This document shows positions 1-9,476 of a DNA stretch of 24,719 bases, piece by piece. Each line of letters starts with the position of its first letter. Position 1 is the first letter of the stretch. The notes below the pieces were generated by a model that was given only the letters and a program-made list of their open reading frames with translations, was not told where the DNA came from and did not search any database. Made by a program: the position numbers and the translations under genes. The DNA is from Welwitschia mirabilis (taxonomy: Eukaryota > Gnetophyta > Gnetopsida > Welwitschiales): the NCBI GenBank assembly GCA_051453625.1, contig JBOZIK010000001.1, positions 166,382,764 to 166,407,482 on the forward strand. Reading direction: 5' to 3'.

Positions 1-480
1 AAAAGAGAATGAGTTAGAAGACACATGTCAAGAGTTGTATGAGGAGTGTGAAAAGCTAGTCAAGAGAAAGAGTTAAACAAAACAGTGAAGACTATTACCA
101 AAGAATAGGAGGAATTCAAAGAGAAATACAATGTGCTCATATTTGACAACATTAACCTAATTTCTCAAGTAAAAGATCTTTCTTTTTTTGTAAATAAATT
201 TTCTGGTAGCTCTTCTAAATTGGAATAGATGCTTGTAGTACAAAAATCTACTGGAGACAAATCAGATATTGGCTTTAGTTCATAAAAATTGCAAGAATAA
301 GTAAACCATAATAGTAAGTATGTTTCTAATCTTTCGTGTAGTTTTTATAGTAAATTTGATCATTCGAAGCCTTTTTGCAAAGTTAGACAGTTAATGCTTT
401 CCTCTGAAACTGTAAACACCTTACCTTTTAAGTTTGTTTCTAAGAAAAGTGTACTACCTAAGTCTAATAAGACTAATAGG
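1..480 (+). pseudogene. Ty1/copia gag C-terminal remnant with decayed zinc knuckle
   Basis: This is the tail of a retrotransposon Gag (capsid/nucleocapsid) protein, which in a live element packages the element RNA. The first frame starts with a charged, coiled-coil-like stretch (KENELEDTCQELYEECEKL), cut by the window edge. In frame 1 a DKSDIGFSS segment follows; it resembles the stretch just before the zinc knuckle in Sirevirus-like copia Gag. At 337-378 the same frame reads CSFYSKFDHSKPFC. This fits the CX2CX4HX4C knuckle except that the second Cys is Tyr, a one-base G-to-A change. Several in-frame stops and at least one frameshift separate it from the protease fragment at 543, so it is not functional. 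Copia assignment is fairly sure; the lineage is inferred. Confidence 0.65.
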
Positions 481-540
481 TTAGAGATAATAATCTTCAA
501 AGTTTTCTAACATAGATAGCTCTTAGAGGACCATGTACGA

Positions 541-960
541 ACTGTTGGTTACTACACAGTGGTTGCTCAAGGCATATGTCAAAAGAAAAATCAAGCTTTA
601 AACACTTTAAGAGCATAAATGGAGGAGAAGTAATTTTTGAAAACAACGAAAAGGCAAAAATAGAAGTACTGGATGCATCAAAGGAGGTAAGTTACCTAAA
701 CTTGATGATATACTTTATGTTAAAGGATTAAACATAATTTATTAAGTGTGAGTTAATTATGTGACAAAGGTCATAAAGTAATCTTTGAAAAATTGAAATG
801 CAATGTTGTAGATAAGGAAACAAATTCTTCTATTTTTTCTGTAAAACACGTGAATAATACTTATAGGATAGATATTAAATTTATTGATTAGTTATTCCAT
901 GCAAACCATGATGTTAAGCTAAATCTTGATAGAACTAAATTTTTTTTTGTAAATTCTAAT
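541..960 (+). pseudogene. Ty1/copia protease start and GAG-pre-integrase fragment
   Basis: This is a decayed part of a copia Gag-Pol polyprotein. From 543 the frame reads CWLLHSGCSRHMSKEKSSF, the start of a copia aspartic protease. The catalytic D of the D-S-G motif is replaced by H (codon 555-557), so the enzyme would be dead. Next comes an NGGEVIFENN-like stretch and a stop soon after 720. A second frame at 762-891 reads DKGHKVIFEKLKCNVVDKE and onward, typical of the GAG-pre-integrase domain that sits just before integrase. Homology fades by about 960. No integrase, RT or RNase H follows, so about 3 kb of normal pol is missing here. The + orientation agrees with the polypurine tract and LTR downstream. 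Confidence 0.8.
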
Positions 961-1400
961 GTAACACCCCATATCTATAATTAATTTATTAATCATAAAA
1001 ATGATCTAGGGGTTAAGTCACCATCCCTTAGTTGATTGCAGGGTGGTCGATCGAATCTATGATTCGGTTGACCAGATGTGGTCGGTCGACTGACTTGAAA
1101 GCCTGGTCGCCCAGACCCCTTCCAGTACTGTATACCCGTGTCTCGATGGGTTGACCAAAACCTCGAGCAGTCGACCATTCCTGATAGATTATAGTATGAA
1201 AGTATAGTCGATAGACTTGATTTATTTCTTCATTTCGTCCTATTTCACCCAATTTAGAAAAGAGATAAAACTCTAACTCGATTTCATTGTGTTTCAGCCC
1301 TCTCTAGCTCTTAGAGCTAATGCTTTTCTTTTAAGATCCAGAGCTTTGCTTCCAAATCTAGTGACTTTCTTAGCCCCTTTTTATTTGCAAGAGTCTTAAA
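961..1400 (+). other. GC-richer non-coding spacer with GTCGAC-type motifs
   Basis: I see no credible gene here; the minus-strand open frames look like chance openings in a GC-richer patch. The segment starts TGTAACACCCC, a sequence common at plant LTR ends, so an insertion or deletion junction may lie at about 960. Between about 1040 and 1210 it carries several GTCGAC/GTCGATC/GTTGACC motifs like those of the LTR at 3221-3735. The last 200 bases are pyrimidine-rich and lead to the ATG at 1401. It may be the untranslated leader of the envelope-like gene or a fragment of another LTR. Confidence 0.4.
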
Positions 1401-2442
1401 ATGGCTAAAAGCTCATCCAAGAGAAGAGTAAAGGAGGCACTCTCTAGGGATCCTACAATCTTCTACTAAGGAATGTCAGAAGAAGATATTGTCAAGTTTT
1501 CTAACAAGTTTGAGAAAAAGGCTATGTGCAAGGAGTGGTCTGTAGCCACCTTAGAACTTAGGAAACTCAGTAAGTCATCCAACTCTTGAGAGATTAGGAT
1601 ATTAATCATTTCTTAAATATTTCTAGTTCAGCTTATCCATTTCTTACTAGAATGTTTTATTATAATGCCTCTTTTGATCATAACACCAGAAACCTTAAAA
1701 CCCTTATTGTGGGGATGTGAATAAGAGTAACAATGAATCTTATCTCAGAGCTGACTGATCTTCCAAAGGGGTACTATAAAGAGTTTTGGCCTATTTAAAA
1801 CACCATGGAAGACAAGCCTGTGGTTACTAGAGATCTTTATGGTAAGTTGCATACTTGGAAGCACACTTTATCTACTTCCTTGTTGACTCTAAAATACCAT
1901 TTTCTTCATTTGCTTTTCATTTATAATTTTTTACCTTTAGCTGGTCATCGTGATGAGGCCTCTTGCTATCGAGCCTATTTGATGTATTTGGTAGGAACCA
2001 AGCATTCTATTAATGCTCCAACCATAATACTAAAGAAAATTGTCTTGCAATTGGAGTATTATAAAACTAGGGCTTTACCCTTTTCTGTACTTATCACTAG
2101 CATTTGCTGTCATTTTTTAGTTACTTTCCATCCTAAGTTGGAAACCCTTCAGGCTATGTCACTTATTAGGTGTGCGATCTTATCTCACATGCATATCTTT
2201 GTCCCCTCCAAGCAATCTTCAAAATCTCCTTCTCTTAAGGAAGCCTCTCTTGATAATACCCTTTCATACCTAAGATGGATTTACTCTCATACTAGACATA
2301 TAAAGGAAGCCCTCATTACAGCTAGATATGGTATTACGGATACCTTAGCAGAGGCTACTCTCGCATAGGAGGTGATGAAGAAGAATCAGAGAAAGACTCT
2401 GAAGAAGAAGAAGAAGAGGAGGAGGAGGAGGAGACTGATTGA
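1401..2442 (+). pseudogene. Envelope-like / putative plant transposon protein (PF20167-like), broken
   Basis: This is a remnant of a plant-specific protein family found with retrotransposons, labelled 'putative plant transposon protein' or, in Sirevirus-type elements, 'envelope-like'. Its function is unknown. The frame opens at ATG 1401 (MAKSSSKRRVKEALSRDP) with stops at 1467 and 1587. It then continues in another frame from about 1628 (SAYPFLTRMFYYNASFDHN) with stops at 1718 and 1796, and runs open from there to 2368. The core contains PLAGHRDEASCYRAYLMYLV and RALPFSVLITSICCHF, matching the family's most conserved part. A further shift near 2360 leads to an acidic tail of about 25 residues, almost all Glu, ending at 2442. 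The ATG at 1805 is internal, not the true start. Family assignment is from memory of the family's pattern and was not searched. Confidence 0.7.
2401..2433 (+). repeat. GAA/GAG trinucleotide run coding the acidic tail
   Basis: Eleven consecutive GAA or GAG codons form a purine-only tract at the end of the envelope-like pseudogene. In its own frame it encodes poly-Glu just before the stop at 2440. Confidence 0.85.
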
Positions 2443-3028
2443 AATCTTTTATTTCAGATTATGTTTTGTATTCTCTTCTTTGTCATTGATGTCAAAAAGT
2501 GGAGAATTAGTTGTATTATTAAACTTTTTATGAGTTCAATTACATGCTCTTGATGAGCACTTTTACCTTGTATTCCTTGCATGTTAGACTTGTAATGTTT
2601 TACTCATATTTAATGCAATGCAATTATCTATTTTAGCACAAAAATTTTGTGTCATTTGGTATGTCATTTTGATAACCTAAAACTTATTGTGCCTTTCCAA
2701 ATTATATATGTCAAATATTTTTTTCTATAGTCTCATTTAAAAAGCTTAAAATTTTTGTAACATTTGGAAATGAGTCATAGTTTATGTCATTTGATTCAAT
2801 GTTAAATAAGTATTCATGATTACGTTATGTCTATCATAAAGTTGTGCCCTTTTAAACTCTAAAATATGCATATTAAATTGGTTATATTCAAAGCATAAAA
2901 TTTGTTGTTCAAAATGCCTTAACTTGTTTTAAATTGGAATGTTAGTTTACAAATAAGCATTTTATAAAGGGGATTTTTTGTATGAGTTCTAATTTTGTCA
3001 CAACTAAGTATTATTTGCTATCAATGTC
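2443..3028 (+). other. 3' untranslated region of the Sirevirus-like element
   Basis: No gene is seen. This AT-rich stretch lies between the end of the envelope-like pseudogene and the polypurine tract. Near 2486-2507 it contains TTGATGTCAAAAAGTGGAG. A related phrase recurs at 3022-3037 and, in part, at 3061-3072; such repeats of a polypurine-like phrase are familiar at the 3' end of Sirevirus-type copia elements. I infer it is the element's 3' non-coding region. Confidence 0.5.
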
Positions 3029-3037
3029 AAAAGGGGA
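3029..3037 (+). other. Polypurine tract (plus-strand primer site)
   Basis: AAAAGGGGA lies directly before the inferred LTR start at 3041 (TATTGG, where TGTTGG is usual for this group). In a live element this RNA stretch resists RNase H and primes plus-strand DNA synthesis. Its position just 5' of the LTR fixes the element's orientation as +. Confidence 0.65.
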
Positions 3038-3220
3038 TATTATTGGATTATGTTTTACCAATTGATGTCAAACTAATATTTTCTGTATAGCAAATTTTGT
3101 ATATTTTATACAGAAGATATTAAGGTTCTTGCAGATTGAAAGATGGAACTAAATTTATTAGATTCTAAGCACTAGAAACCTATTAGTTGTTTACCCTAAA
3201 AAAGTAGTAAATCGAATCCA

Positions 3221-3735
3221 CAAGAGGTCAACTGCACCTGAAGCAGACAAATAAAAATGAACTGAATCTAGAGGGGTCGACTGGATTTTATGGGGTCAAC
3301 CGGACCTGTAACCTTAAGAATTAATGTTTCTAAACCGGATGGCAAGGGGTCGACCAGACTTGCATAGGGTCAACTGGATTTGAGGACCTGACAGGCAATA
3401 TCCCCGAATTGAATGGTAAGGGGTTGACTAGACCTATGATGGGGTCGACTAAACCTATGCACTATGCAGCTAGTACGCCTGAACCAATCGTCACAGGGTC
3501 GATTGGACAAGATGGGATCGACTGAACTTAATGTAGGAAATAGGAAAGAAATTTTATCACAAAAGAGGGTGAATGGATGAATAGTGAGTAACTGGATTGG
3601 GGTCGACTAGATCTAGATGGGGTCGACCAGACAAAAAGCTGTAAGAAATTAGGGAAACCAAATTTCTCTCTCAGGTAACCTATGTAACTCACGACACCAC
3701 ATGGGATCAACGGGATTTTTGTGGGATCAACTAGA
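3221..3735 (+). repeat. Cluster of about 13 diverged GGGTCGACTGGAC-like motifs
   Basis: Motifs of the form (G)GGGTCGACYRGA occur near 3224, 3273, 3292, 3346, 3367, 3420, 3441, 3496, 3513, 3599, 3619, 3703 and 3723, all on one strand and irregularly spaced. About half keep GTCGAC or ATCGAC. The others read GTCAAC, ATCAAC, GTTGAC or GTCGAT. Most of these changes fall at the central CpG, as expected from deamination of methylated cytosine on either strand. The motif's role is unknown. Confidence 0.75.
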
Positions 3736-4154
3736 CAAACAAAAATAAAATTTTTCTAAACATTATGTATCCATTATGTAGCCATTAGGTAGCCGTTTTC
3801 TTGCTGTTTATAGTAGTTGGAGGTGTAATTCAAATGTACTAAACCCTAAAAGCTTTCCATTATAAATATCTAAGCCATAGATGACCAAACAATCTTTTGG
3901 AACCACTTTCATTTAGCAAAATTTATTGGATCTAAAAGATCAAGCTTTGTATTTGGGTGATTATCACTGTTGTATCGTAGCATCCACATTTTTGAATGAA
4001 GGTGATCAACTATTAGCATACTCTCTACTTTCAAGATCAGATCTAGAGCTTCATTGGTTGTACTGCTATAGGTAAAGAGCTCCATTAAATGTACTGATTC
4101 CAGAATGAGTGATATATATGCTTTTGAGGCATCAATACATCACTACTCTATTTT

Positions 4155-4290
4155 GCTAAAGGTTGAGACTAAGCCTTTAAAAGTCTGTGATAAAAGTTGA
4201 GACTAATCCTTGAAAAGTCTGTGCTAAAGGTTGAGACTAAGCCTTGGAAAGTCCATTCTAAAGGTTGAGACTTAGCCTGGAAAAGTCTGT
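4155..4290 (+). repeat. Four tandem copies of a 34-bp unit in the LTR
   Basis: The units are 4155-4188, 4189-4222, 4223-4256 and 4257-4290, each close to GCTAAAGGTTGAGACTAAGC followed by CTT, AAAGTC and TGT. A fifth, broken copy starts at 4291. Units differ by a few bases. Tandem repeats at this place in long copia LTRs are common. Confidence 0.9.
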
Positions 4291-4641
4291 TTGTAAAGGT
4301 TACAGGTAAAACTGAAATACTTGATGGAGTAACGAATATCCAAGATCTAGCTTGAGAATAAGCTAATCATCAAGAGTGGAGTAGGGGATTTCTTGAATCA
4401 CTATAAATCTGGCTTGCATCAAAGTGCTATTTTGTGCTTTCAGTTTTTGATTCTTTACTTTCAGTATTTTATCATATTGTGCACTTTCTAGAATAGTTTA
4501 TTTATGTATGCAAGTTGTATTTTAGATTGATTTCATTCAAATTATTTGTTAAATTTCTTAACAAACCTATTCACCTCCTCCCCCCCCACCCCCTTACCAA
4601 ACTCATCTTTTCCCCTCCCTTTTGGGTTCTTGATCCTATCA

Positions 4642-4771
4642 GATCTTGTTACCTATGTAATGCTACTAATTTAATAAGAGTATATTAAATTTATTCTTTC
4701 TATCAAAATAGAAGAAGATGATCTTCTTACCTATGTAATGTTATTAATTTCACAAGTAATGCTATTAATTT
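4642..4771 (+). repeat. Short direct repeats just outside the LTR
   Basis: The 31-base stretch at 4642-4672 recurs with three changes at 4720-4750, and a shorter copy (AGTAATGCTATTAATTT) follows at 4755-4771. They may be a local duplication in the DNA into which the copia element inserted, or in the older element at 4842. Confidence 0.8.
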
Positions 4772-4841
4772 AACCATCACACATTGCCAACTCTAGGCTT
4801 ATGTTAAAACTTATAGTAGCCTTAATGAAATCGTAACCTAA

Positions 4842-4856
4842 ACTCTAATACCAAAA
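4842..4856 (-). other. Possible minus-strand primer-binding site
   Basis: ACTCTAATACCA (4842-4853) is the reverse complement of TGGTATTAGAGT, two changes away from the initiator Met-tRNA primer site TGGTATCAGAGC used by many plant LTR elements. Both changes are G-to-A as read on the + strand. It is followed by AAA and then TGTAATGTCC from 4857, as expected for the end of a minus-strand LTR. Only about 200 bases of internal sequence remain to its left before the Sirevirus-like LTR. Confidence 0.4.
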
Positions 4857-5280
4857 TGTAATGTCCATGTATTTCATCTAAATTTCTTTTAAATTATTGA
4901 AGTTTAAATTGATTCTATTAATATCAAACATGTTAAAATTAAACATTTACATTAATACTATTAATGTTAAAAATGTTAAATTTAAATGTAATAATGTTGA
5001 TAGAATCATTTTTTAGTAAGGAAAGAAATATTTATAAAGCATAACTATCTAGTTATAGCCTTTTTTTAAAAATAAATATAACATTTTGTACATCATTATA
5101 GAAAATAAAAAAATGGCATAAAATTTTGTAAGTTTTATGGAAATTATAAGAAATTGTTATTAAATCTTTTCATATTTTCAACACTAACATTCATAGAGTT
5201 CTTCAAAAATATAAGTATATTATAATGTTATTCAAATATCAATTCTCTTCAAAAATATAATAATTAAAATGAAAACATAT
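4857..5280 (-). mobile_element. Possible LTR end of a minus-strand LTR retrotransposon
   Basis: Read on the minus strand, the sequence ends in ...GGACATTACA directly before the primer-like site at 4842-4856, the usual LTR/primer-site order. The other end of this LTR cannot be found, so the right limit given is only nominal. The body is AT-rich and includes the palindrome at 4910-5008. This rests on one short junction and is tentative. Confidence 0.3.
4910..5008. repeat. 99-bp imperfect palindrome
   Basis: The left arm starts TGATTCTATTAATATCAAAC and the right arm ends ATGTTGATAGAATCA. The arms pair with each other around a centre near 4959, with several mismatches and small gaps. Single-stranded, it could form one long AT-rich hairpin. 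It may be a small fold-back element or part of the LTR it lies in. Confidence 0.65.
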
Positions 5281-6680
5281 ATTTTAACACCTAGGCTTCA
5301 CTATGATCTTTACTGAGTCCTCTTTTGTAATAGGTCTTGTACATATAAGTATGATGAGAAATGGTGAGAGAATTATAGCTATCATAATTTCCAATATAAT
5401 CCAAGGCAAGGAATGGATACGAAAGGGATTCAAGCTCATAAGGCAAGGGAAAATATGTAAACTAAATGATTGATCAAGACCATAAGTTTGGAAAATAGGT
5501 AAACTAAAGGCTTAATCAAGATAATAAGTTCAATTAGAATTACCTCTATTTTATAATTGTCAATCATCACATTCTAGTTACATAGTTGCACTTTATTAGA
5601 AGAGATATAAATATAGTGAAATTGTACACATTTTTACCTTTTCACTTTGGCAATCTGTTCCCATCGTTGTGGGAATCATCAATAGATAGATTCATTCTCT
5701 GAAGTTTATACAACTGGTTGCCATGATTAGTTTTAATTCTCTTATTTAACAACATAATGGCCAGAAATTCATGGTTAACACACAAAGCTTACATAAGAAC
5801 AATCCACAATAGGTAAGTAATAGAATTAGTTCAAGACTAACATATACAAGATAGATGATGATGCTATAAGTGATGTAAGAAATGTAAGTTTTAAACATAG
5901 AAAACATGTAGCAATCATACAAACTTACAAATAGCATAAATCATGTATACCAAAAAGAAGATTTACTAAATTCATGCAAGATACTAGAAAGGATTTTTAG
6001 ATCATACAAAATATAAGTAAGATAACTTAGAAAAGATTTCTTGACCATACTTATTCTATAGTCAAAATCCAAGAACATAACTAGCAATTCCCAAGAACTC
6101 CAACATGTCTCACATTTGCAAGAAATTTGATTATTCTTCTAATAGTCAAAAGACGCATCTATTTACAACTACAAAATAATAGTAAAGGTTAAGTTTTTAT
6201 AGGTAGTTTAGGTTCCCTTAATTTGTCTTTTCCAAACCTAGCCATTGGATGTAAATAATAATATGAAAACCTTGCTATTTATATTTAATTACATCAAATA
6301 GATAACATAAGTAAACTTTTTAGAAAAATTATGATTTACTACTTTATAAACAAGATGTAATTAAAAGAAATCTACACCATACTTGAGTTAACTTTTAAAA
6401 ATAAGCCAGGTAATCCAAATTTAAACTATAAGAATAGAAAAAATGGATAAATAATAGTAAATGCCATAATTAACTTAATATTTTAATTAATTAACTTAAG
6501 TTTAGCAACTTTAATTTAACTTTTTAATAAGTTTCTAAAAGTAGACAAACATGCTTATATTTTTAATAATTTATATTTTATTACTATTTTTTATTATTTT
6601 TAAATAATTGATGACTAGACTTACTAATAGTAATTAATTTCCAATATTCATTTATTTATTTAATTAACTTAAAAACTTTT
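5281..6680. other. AT-rich DNA with no recognised gene
   Basis: I see no family-like reading frame on either strand. The minus-strand open frame near 5746-5937 is low-complexity and hydrophobic with no family resemblance. The only structure noted is the 42-bp tandem duplication at 5449-5532. A TATA-like TATAAATATAG lies at 5607-5617 but nothing follows that it could drive. Confidence 0.5.
5449..5532 (+). repeat. 42-bp tandem duplication
   Basis: The units 5449-5490 and 5491-5532 both start GAAAATA(T/G)GTAAACTAAA and both contain ATCAAGA(C/T). They differ at about seven positions. The repeat is non-coding. Confidence 0.8.
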
Positions 6681-7281
6681 CTACATTGGAAAAAACCTAG
6701 ATGTAATACCTATGTCTTGTTTGATAGATTCTACCACTCATGATAAAAGCTAGGTTAATGGTTCAAAAATGAGCACTCTGTAATGGGAGGAATATAAGGT
6801 AAAAGGAGGTACACCTTGAAGTATGCCATGATTATCACATTGTCAAGTATTATTAGTCTATAAACATCTTTTAAGTTGATTCTTGAGACTCCAGCTATGA
6901 TATGTAAATTCCAATTAGTATGTTGTCATTTTGATCCTTACTATTCAAACAGAACCATGATGTTTTACTGATGGGAAATCATGTATCTTTAATTGGAAAT
7001 GAGAGACTACTAATAAGTGATCAACTTCAAATAGAATATGTTCTAATGCAATGTGTTTATTTTTGTTCATTAAGTTAGATAATTTCAAAGTTGTTAAGCA
7101 TATTTTTTCTATTTATCATAGAACCATAGCATTACAGTTATTAATTTAATCCTTTGAAAAATATTTTCATTCCTTTTAAATCAAGTGTCAAGTTTTAATA
7201 AGTTAGCTTTTGGACATAAGTAGCTCAATATTTGTTTTCATGGTGCTTTAGCTTGATTTGGTTTATTTTCTTTTCTTTTTA
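6681..7281 (+). repeat. Long direct repeat, copy A (cut by a gap)
   Basis: This stretch matches 9477-10090 along its whole length, at roughly three bases in four by eye. An exact 17-base core, TAAGGTAAAAGGAGGTA, is shared, as are several shorter blocks such as AATCATGTATCTTT. The right end is cut by the N run at 7282. No coding potential is seen. With copy B it could be the LTR pair of an old element with about 2 kb inside, or two 3' ends of the same element family. I cannot define TG...CA ends. Confidence 0.7.
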
Positions 7282-7381
7282 NNNNNNNNNNNNNNNNNNN
7301 NNNNNNNNNNNNNNNNNNNNNNNNNNNNNNNNNNNNNNNNNNNNNNNNNNNNNNNNNNNNNNNNNNNNNNNNNNNNNNNNN
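7282..7381. other. Assembly gap, 100 N
   Basis: A run of exactly 100 N, probably a default gap length rather than a measured one. Confidence 0.98.
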
Positions 7382-8139
7382 TAAAAATATAACCATAATA
7401 AAACTAATTAAATCATAATAAATAAGACTACAAATCCTTTTCTAGGAAGATTAAAGACTTACCCTACCTATTATGATTATCTTAAGATAGTTATACAAGA
7501 TGTGAGAATTAACCTTGCTTTATGGAAAATATTGTAATATAATCCTAGACATAAAGAAAAAAAGAGATCATAAAAGGTAGGATATTCATATCCCAATCTT
7601 TTTATAACTTAGTGGCATAACAAGTTTCAAAATTCAAAGGCCCAAGAGTTGCTATAGTTAATATTATCTTATAAGAAAACAAAATTTAAATAAAAGATTA
7701 ATATACATAGGAGATAGTATCAACATTATGACATTTCACTTTTGCAAACTGTTTAGGTTGGAAAATAGAATAGAATAAATAAAACTTAAGTTAAAACTAG
7801 CTAATGCAAATCTTAAAAAACTAATTAGAGTTATCAAGGGTCTAGTCATATAAATTAAAGAAGCTTTTTTTTCTTTGAATTAAGAGACAAGTGAAAGATA
7901 GACCCTAACATAGACAAGAGAATTAAAGAAGCCTTTTACTATATAGATGAGGTCATTATTGATGTAGAACACAATGGAGGATATCATTACTATTAGGAAT
8001 AGCCTTTTGTACAATAGTCAATTACACTATTAAACCATGAATTGAAATGGGAATGCCATATGTAACAAATAAGAAATTTATTATTAGAGTTCTTAATGTA
8101 AGTGACAAATATACAGAATAAGATTTTGATATTAAATAG
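7382..8139. other. AT-rich DNA with no recognised gene
   Basis: This lies between the gap and the coding-like stretch at 8140. Short phrases only are open in any frame, and no domain or structure could be recognised. Confidence 0.5.
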
Positions 8140-8733
8140 AAAGTTAGACCCTTCATTCTTATTCAACTTCACCATTTAGAAGAAAGGCTTCTTACTTTAC
8201 ACAACTTAACTTTATTTGATTATCTTTAAGAATGTGTAGAAAATCTTAATTCTTCTAATCCATGTAATATCAATAATGATCTCTTAATTATTCAACAAAG
8301 TAATCATAAAAACAACAATGAGGAAAAGAGAGAAAATGAAAAACCCAATGAGAATTAGTTAAACTTAATATAGGATAGACTTATTCCTTCAAATGCAAAA
8401 ATCCAACCTTAAGAGTCTATCCATGTTTCTCCATTCATTTCAAATGTGCTTCCATGAAATAACCAAAGTAACATCCTTTCCTTTCCTACTAAATTCACTT
8501 TTTCTTATGCCTTTAATGTGAATGATTTTTGAAAGTATGAGTTTGGATATCTTGAAATTCTAAATTTTGATAAACCTTATCTTCTTGATGATGATCCATG
8601 CTTCGAGTTAAATTTTAGGGAACTTATTAATTATGTTAATCCTATCATAATCAATCATCCTAAATATTTTCTTAACATTCTTAGATTCATAATAGTACCA
8701 TTTATGTATTTCATACTAATGTTAATCTTTTAA
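8140..8733 (+). pseudogene. Decayed coding-like stretch, unidentified
   Basis: A single + frame runs from 8140 to the stop at 8731. It has six internal stops (8227, 8356, 8371, 8410, 8455, 8530), fewer than expected for nearly 200 codons of DNA this AT-rich. The last part (8533-8730) is 66 codons long and includes YLLDDDPCFELNFRELINYV. The middle is rich in Asn, Glu and Lys. I do not recognise a family. Its place between the two long direct repeats suggests the internal region of an old retroelement, perhaps a Gag or linker segment. This is inference. Confidence 0.35.
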
Positions 8734-9476
8734 TGAAATCTATCCTTCAAATTCTTTATATCATGAGTTTGATAAGAAATTGTTTTTCTATGAATATATG
8801 AATTTTTATCTCATATTGCTAATGGATTTTATGGATTTAAATTATTAGGTGCTCATACTATTTATTACTAATCAATTCCTCTAAAAAATTCATGCATAAT
8901 TTTTATAATATATTACTTGGCTTTAATATGATTTGATCCTTATTTTTATGAAAAAGTAATATGCAATAACTACATTGCGATATCTATAGTGATAAATGTA
9001 AAGAAGATGAACTACATTCTAATTAAAGAAATTAATTTAATGGATACTCATTTCTTGAAGAGATGTCCACTACTTACCCTTATGTGAATGTGATTATTTA
9101 AATAATATCTATTTTTTAACATATCTTAATTAGATTTTACTTCAATTTTTCATCATGTAGTATGTTTAAGAATTTTTTGATTTTGTAATTTATAGGTGAT
9201 CAATTAGATTTTAACTAATTAAAAGGCATTAAAATTCTTATGAACTCACATTCTAGGAGAGATAAATATGCTTAATTAAGTTGTTCATATTTTATTCCTT
9301 ATCTCTTCATCAACTTCATTTTTTAAGATTGTAATTTATTAGTACTTTGATAACATATAAGTATCTTTTCATATTTCTAGGAAAAAAAAGAAAAAAGAGA
9401 AAAATAAAAATAATTAACTACTAATTTATATTATGAAAGAACTTTTGATAATTACTTCTAATATATTTTAGGGATT
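8734..9476. other. AT-rich DNA with no recognised gene
   Basis: No reading frame or known signal is seen. Near the right end, an A-rich purine run (9381-9410) precedes GGGATTACTGCACTGGGGAT (9471-9490). That phrase recalls the short guanine-rich segments near the 3' end of plant Ty3/gypsy elements, but the match is weak. Confidence 0.4.

Larger units (their letters stand above)
3041..4641 (+). mobile_element. Long 3' LTR of the Sirevirus-like Ty1/copia element
   Basis: The segment begins after the polypurine tract with TATTGGATTATG. It ends near the C-rich stretch ATTCACCTCCTCC (4571-4583) and TTGATCCTATCA (4630-4641), a layout familiar for the 3' end of such LTRs. At about 1.6 kb it is in the long range for this group. 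It contains a diverged GTCGAC motif cluster (3221-3735) and a 34-bp tandem repeat (4155-4290). The start is supported by the tract. The end is less certain because no second LTR copy is in the window to define it, and the expected terminal CCAACA is not clear. Confidence 0.6.

Noticed and set aside
993-1252. Two overlapping minus-strand open frames of 61 and 74 codons
   Set aside because: They overlap each other in different frames, lie in a GC-richer motif block, and show no family pattern. They are taken as chance openings.
3528-3710. Minus-strand open frame of 60 codons
   Set aside because: It lies inside the LTR motif cluster and its sequence follows from the repeats. No domain is seen.
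5600-5620. TATA-like TATAAATATAG as a gene promoter
   Set aside because: No coding region follows on the + strand, and such sequences are frequent by chance in DNA this AT-rich.
5746-5937. Minus-strand hydrophobic open frame of 63 codons, possible membrane peptide
   Set aside because: The Tyr/Ile/Leu-rich composition is what AT-rich DNA gives by chance. There is no start context or relative.
7993-8175. Minus-strand open frame of 60 codons
   Set aside because: It ends where the + strand coding-like stretch begins, and its Asn/Phe/Ile-rich text shows no family pattern.
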